Of a DNA stretch of 64,000 nt, positions 62,256-64,000 are shown piece by piece. This DNA is from an uncultured Porphyromonadaceae bacterium. Lineage in GTDB: Bacteria > Bacteroidota > Bacteroidia > Bacteroidales > Muribaculaceae. The number at the start of each line of letters is the position of its first letter. The stretch's first letter is position 1. The stretch is taken from assembly GCA_948467675.1 (NCBI GenBank), contig CAOKFI010000002.1, forward strand, positions 62,001 through 126,000, in the 5' to 3' direction. Below the pieces are notes generated by a model that was not told where the DNA came from, ran no database searches, and saw nothing but the letters and a program-made list of their open reading frames with translations. The position numbers and the translations under genes are program-made.

Positions 62256-63971
62256 TCAGAGTATTATTTTATCGGTCTTTCCTCCCTGGCGGCGCAGGTA
62301 TATTCCCGGTGATGCGGTGGCCGGGTCGATACGGACTCCGCACATGTTGTACCATTCCGCAGTTTCGTCTGTCGATGACCCGTCGGCTGCGATGTCGGTT
62401 ATTCCGGCCGATCCGCCTATCGTTACGGCTATCGCTGCCGTCATGCCGTCTTTGGCGGCTGTGAGGGCATGTGTGCCGGAGCCGGTGGCCATCAGTGTGG
62501 TTCCGTCGGTGGTTATGCTGCCCAAGGCGTCGGGGCAATTGAGCACTACGCCCTTGACGTCGGTGTCGACCAGTATGCCGTAACTGTTGTAGCCGTAAAA
62601 CACCGGAGTGTATTCTCCGTCGGGATCGATGGTTTTGGCCCAGTCCTTGAAGCGGATCTCGGATACGGTATTGTCGGCAGGCGCGTCGACTGTCATGTAG
62701 AGTCCGCTGCATACGGCGCGCTCGGCTCCGTCGCACGGAGTGTTGACTATGCCGTGTTTCTGCAGATACATGGCCGATGAGCCGCCGCCGTCGAAGTTGA
62801 CCGCGTCGTAGCATCCGTAGCTCCGCATCATCTCAGCGCCTTCGGGATATGTGCATCCTGCAGTCGGTCTTTTTGTCGTGCCGTCGACGACACAGAATAC
62901 CACTTTCGACCTGTCCTCGCTGTATCCGGCCATGGTGTGCGGATATTTGGTCGTGCGTACATTGATATACCGGTCGGTGGCTATGCCGGCCTGACGTACT
63001 TCGCCACGGTATAGCAGCACTACATCGCCGCATGCCATGGCTGTGGCTTTAGGCCTGACGTTGTAGTCCTCCAGTTTTACGGTGGTGGAATATGTGAACT
63101 CTGTGCCGGGTGTGAAATTAGCCAGCGCTTTGACTGCTTTTTCGGGTATCCCGGGGCCAGCGGCTATCACGAGTCCGTTGGCCGGTATGGCCATGTTGCC
63201 TTTTGTGCTCGCTTCTCCAGTGACCCTGAATCTGACGGCTTTGTTTATGCCCCATTCCGAACCTTCGATGAGTTCGGCCTGGATCTCTGTCACACCGGCC
63301 GGATTGCAGGTATATTTGCCCATGGCGGAGTTGAACACCACTACGTCGGCATTGCGCGGAGCCACGTTGACCCACGGCTGCAATGACGGCATAGATGTCA
63401 ATACGCCTTTGATGTTCAGTACATTGCTGACAACTGCTACGTCACACCACATTTCGTTGGCGTTCTCGCCCACTACGAAGTGCCCGTACTTGTGGGCGCC
63501 GTCGGTGATCGGGGCATTGCCGGCAATGATACGGCTGTCGACGGCACAGTTGGAGTTGGGGTTGCCGAGCATGTTGGGGAAGCCTGCGTTCTTGAGATCG
63601 TTGGCGAAGCTCGATGTCACGAAGAAGTCGGAGTTGATGCCTCCGAGATACTGTCGGGTCGGGGAGTCCTTGCGCTTTGCTATGGACGATATGCGTTCGG
63701 TGCCGTATACCGAATCGCGTGCCAGTCCGGCTTTGATCGCGGGGGCGTTTTCGCCTTGGGTGTCGGCTGTGAGCACATGCGATCTGAATGTACGGCTTTC
63801 GTCTGCGGTAGTGTATTGCAGCAGTGTGTAGGTCATGCCGGGACCTGCTTTGTAGTGTTCGATGGTGTCGACATTGAATGTCGTGCCGCATATCACTGAC
63901 ACTGTAGAGGCAGCGGCGCTCGCGACACCGACTGATGACGCGATGATAATTGAGGCTAAAGATTTGATCAT
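62256..63971 (-). CDS. Secreted phosphodiester glycosidase family protein with C-terminal sorting-like tail
   Basis: 571 residues. Signal peptide to about 22 (ASAA|A). The NAGPA domain occupies about 35-430: GGINSDFF, NALANFTPGT-like region, GDVVLLYRGEV, RTTKYPHTMAGYSEDRS and the hallmark NFDGGGSSAMYL. An extra beta domain (about 435-530) and a C-terminal tail (EWYNMCGVRID...SPGIYLRRQGGKTDKIIL) like the type A sorting domains of type IX secretion follow. It is not a close copy of the two paralogues at 37128 and 41246. It is monocistronic with its own terminator; the start ATG at 63971 is 29 bases from the window edge, so its promoter is outside. Confidence 0.85.
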   Translation of the reverse strand: MIKSLASIIIASSVGVASAAASTVSVICGTTFNVDTIEHYKAGPGMTYTLLQYTTADESRTFRSHVLTADTQGENAPAIKAGLARDSVYGTERISSIAKRKDSPTRQYLGGINSDFFVTSSFANDLKNAGFPNMLGNPNSNCAVDSRIIAGNAPITDGAHKYGHFVVGENANEMWCDVAVVSNVLNIKGVLTSMPSLQPWVNVAPRNADVVVFNSAMGKYTCNPAGVTEIQAELIEGSEWGINKAVRFRVTGEASTKGNMAIPANGLVIAAGPGIPEKAVKALANFTPGTEFTYSTTVKLEDYNVRPKATAMACGDVVLLYRGEVRQAGIATDRYINVRTTKYPHTMAGYSEDRSKVVFCVVDGTTKRPTAGCTYPEGAEMMRSYGCYDAVNFDGGGSSAMYLQKHGIVNTPCDGAERAVCSGLYMTVDAPADNTVSEIRFKDWAKTIDPDGEYTPVFYGYNSYGILVDTDVKGVVLNCPDALGSITTDGTTLMATGSGTHALTAAKDGMTAAIAVTIGGSAGITDIAADGSSTDETAEWYNMCGVRIDPATASPGIYLRRQGGKTDKIIL

Positions 63972-64000
63972 AATACTATTATGCGTGCTGAACGGCTTTG

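Noticed and set aside
1..64000. tRNA, rRNA, CRISPR arrays, insertion sequences and integrase attachment sites
   Set aside because: I looked through the intergenic gaps and found no cloverleaf, direct-repeat array, transposase or long terminal inverted repeat.

Overview
The window is a chromosomal segment of a Bacteroidales bacterium. The evidence is the SusC/SusD pair with FecR and an ECF sigma factor, Mfa-type fimbriae, the hisGDCB order with a fused HisB, TAnnTTTG (-7) promoter elements, weak Shine-Dalgarno use, and lipoproteins whose lipid-accepting Cys is followed by acidic residues. Muribaculaceae is a plausible family, but that is inference. I found no tRNA, rRNA, IS element or CRISPR array.

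Region by region. 1-3269 (+): the end of a type I restriction-modification locus, with a partial hsdS, an ABC-type ATPase resembling the RloC/PrrC group, then hsdM. 3272-16495 (-): housekeeping genes: a YrdC/YciO protein, an M16 peptidase, ispG, purE, a PAP2-like membrane protein, rpoN, asd, a RluA-family enzyme, topA, a PCMD-type secreted protein and a GT2 glycosyltransferase. 16651-19538 (+): panB and a secreted CotH-kinase protein. 19889-30715 (+): a six-gene Mfa-type fimbrial operon (DUF3575, DUF3868/OmpA-like, Mfa1-like, Mfa2-like and two large accessory lipoproteins), preceded by a run of ten Gs. 30759-43233: a glycan utilisation locus with an ECF sigma factor on the minus strand and, divergently, FecR, SusC, SusD, a surface-type phosphodiester glycosidase, two IPT/NHL lipoproteins, a second phosphodiester glycosidase and an SGNH hydrolase. 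43438-43872: a strongly structured non-coding stretch followed by a 73-residue XRE regulator. 43887-48254 (-): hisG-hisD-hisC-hisB. 48292-54312 (-): DUF5715, an AsmA-like protein and a HAD-AroB fusion, overlapping each other. 54374-62154 (-): parE-coaD-S41 peptidase-DUF1573-DUF1573-meaB-M20 hydrolase, tightly packed. 62256-63971 (-): a third phosphodiester glycosidase with a C-terminal sorting-like tail.

The accessory part (19.6-43.9 kb) deals with the cell surface. The fimbrial operon builds an adhesive pilus. The SusCD locus should import a glycan whose phosphodiester-linked sugars are handled by one surface-lipoprotein and one periplasmic phosphodiester glycosidase; the SusC STN domain, FecR and the ECF factor would sense the substrate. 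The most novel-looking items are that phosphodiester-oriented locus, the poly-G tract before the fimbrial operon, a 14-bp perfect hairpin at the start of the Mfa2 gene, the structured RNA before the XRE gene, the ATPase inside the restriction locus, and the HAD-AroB fusion.
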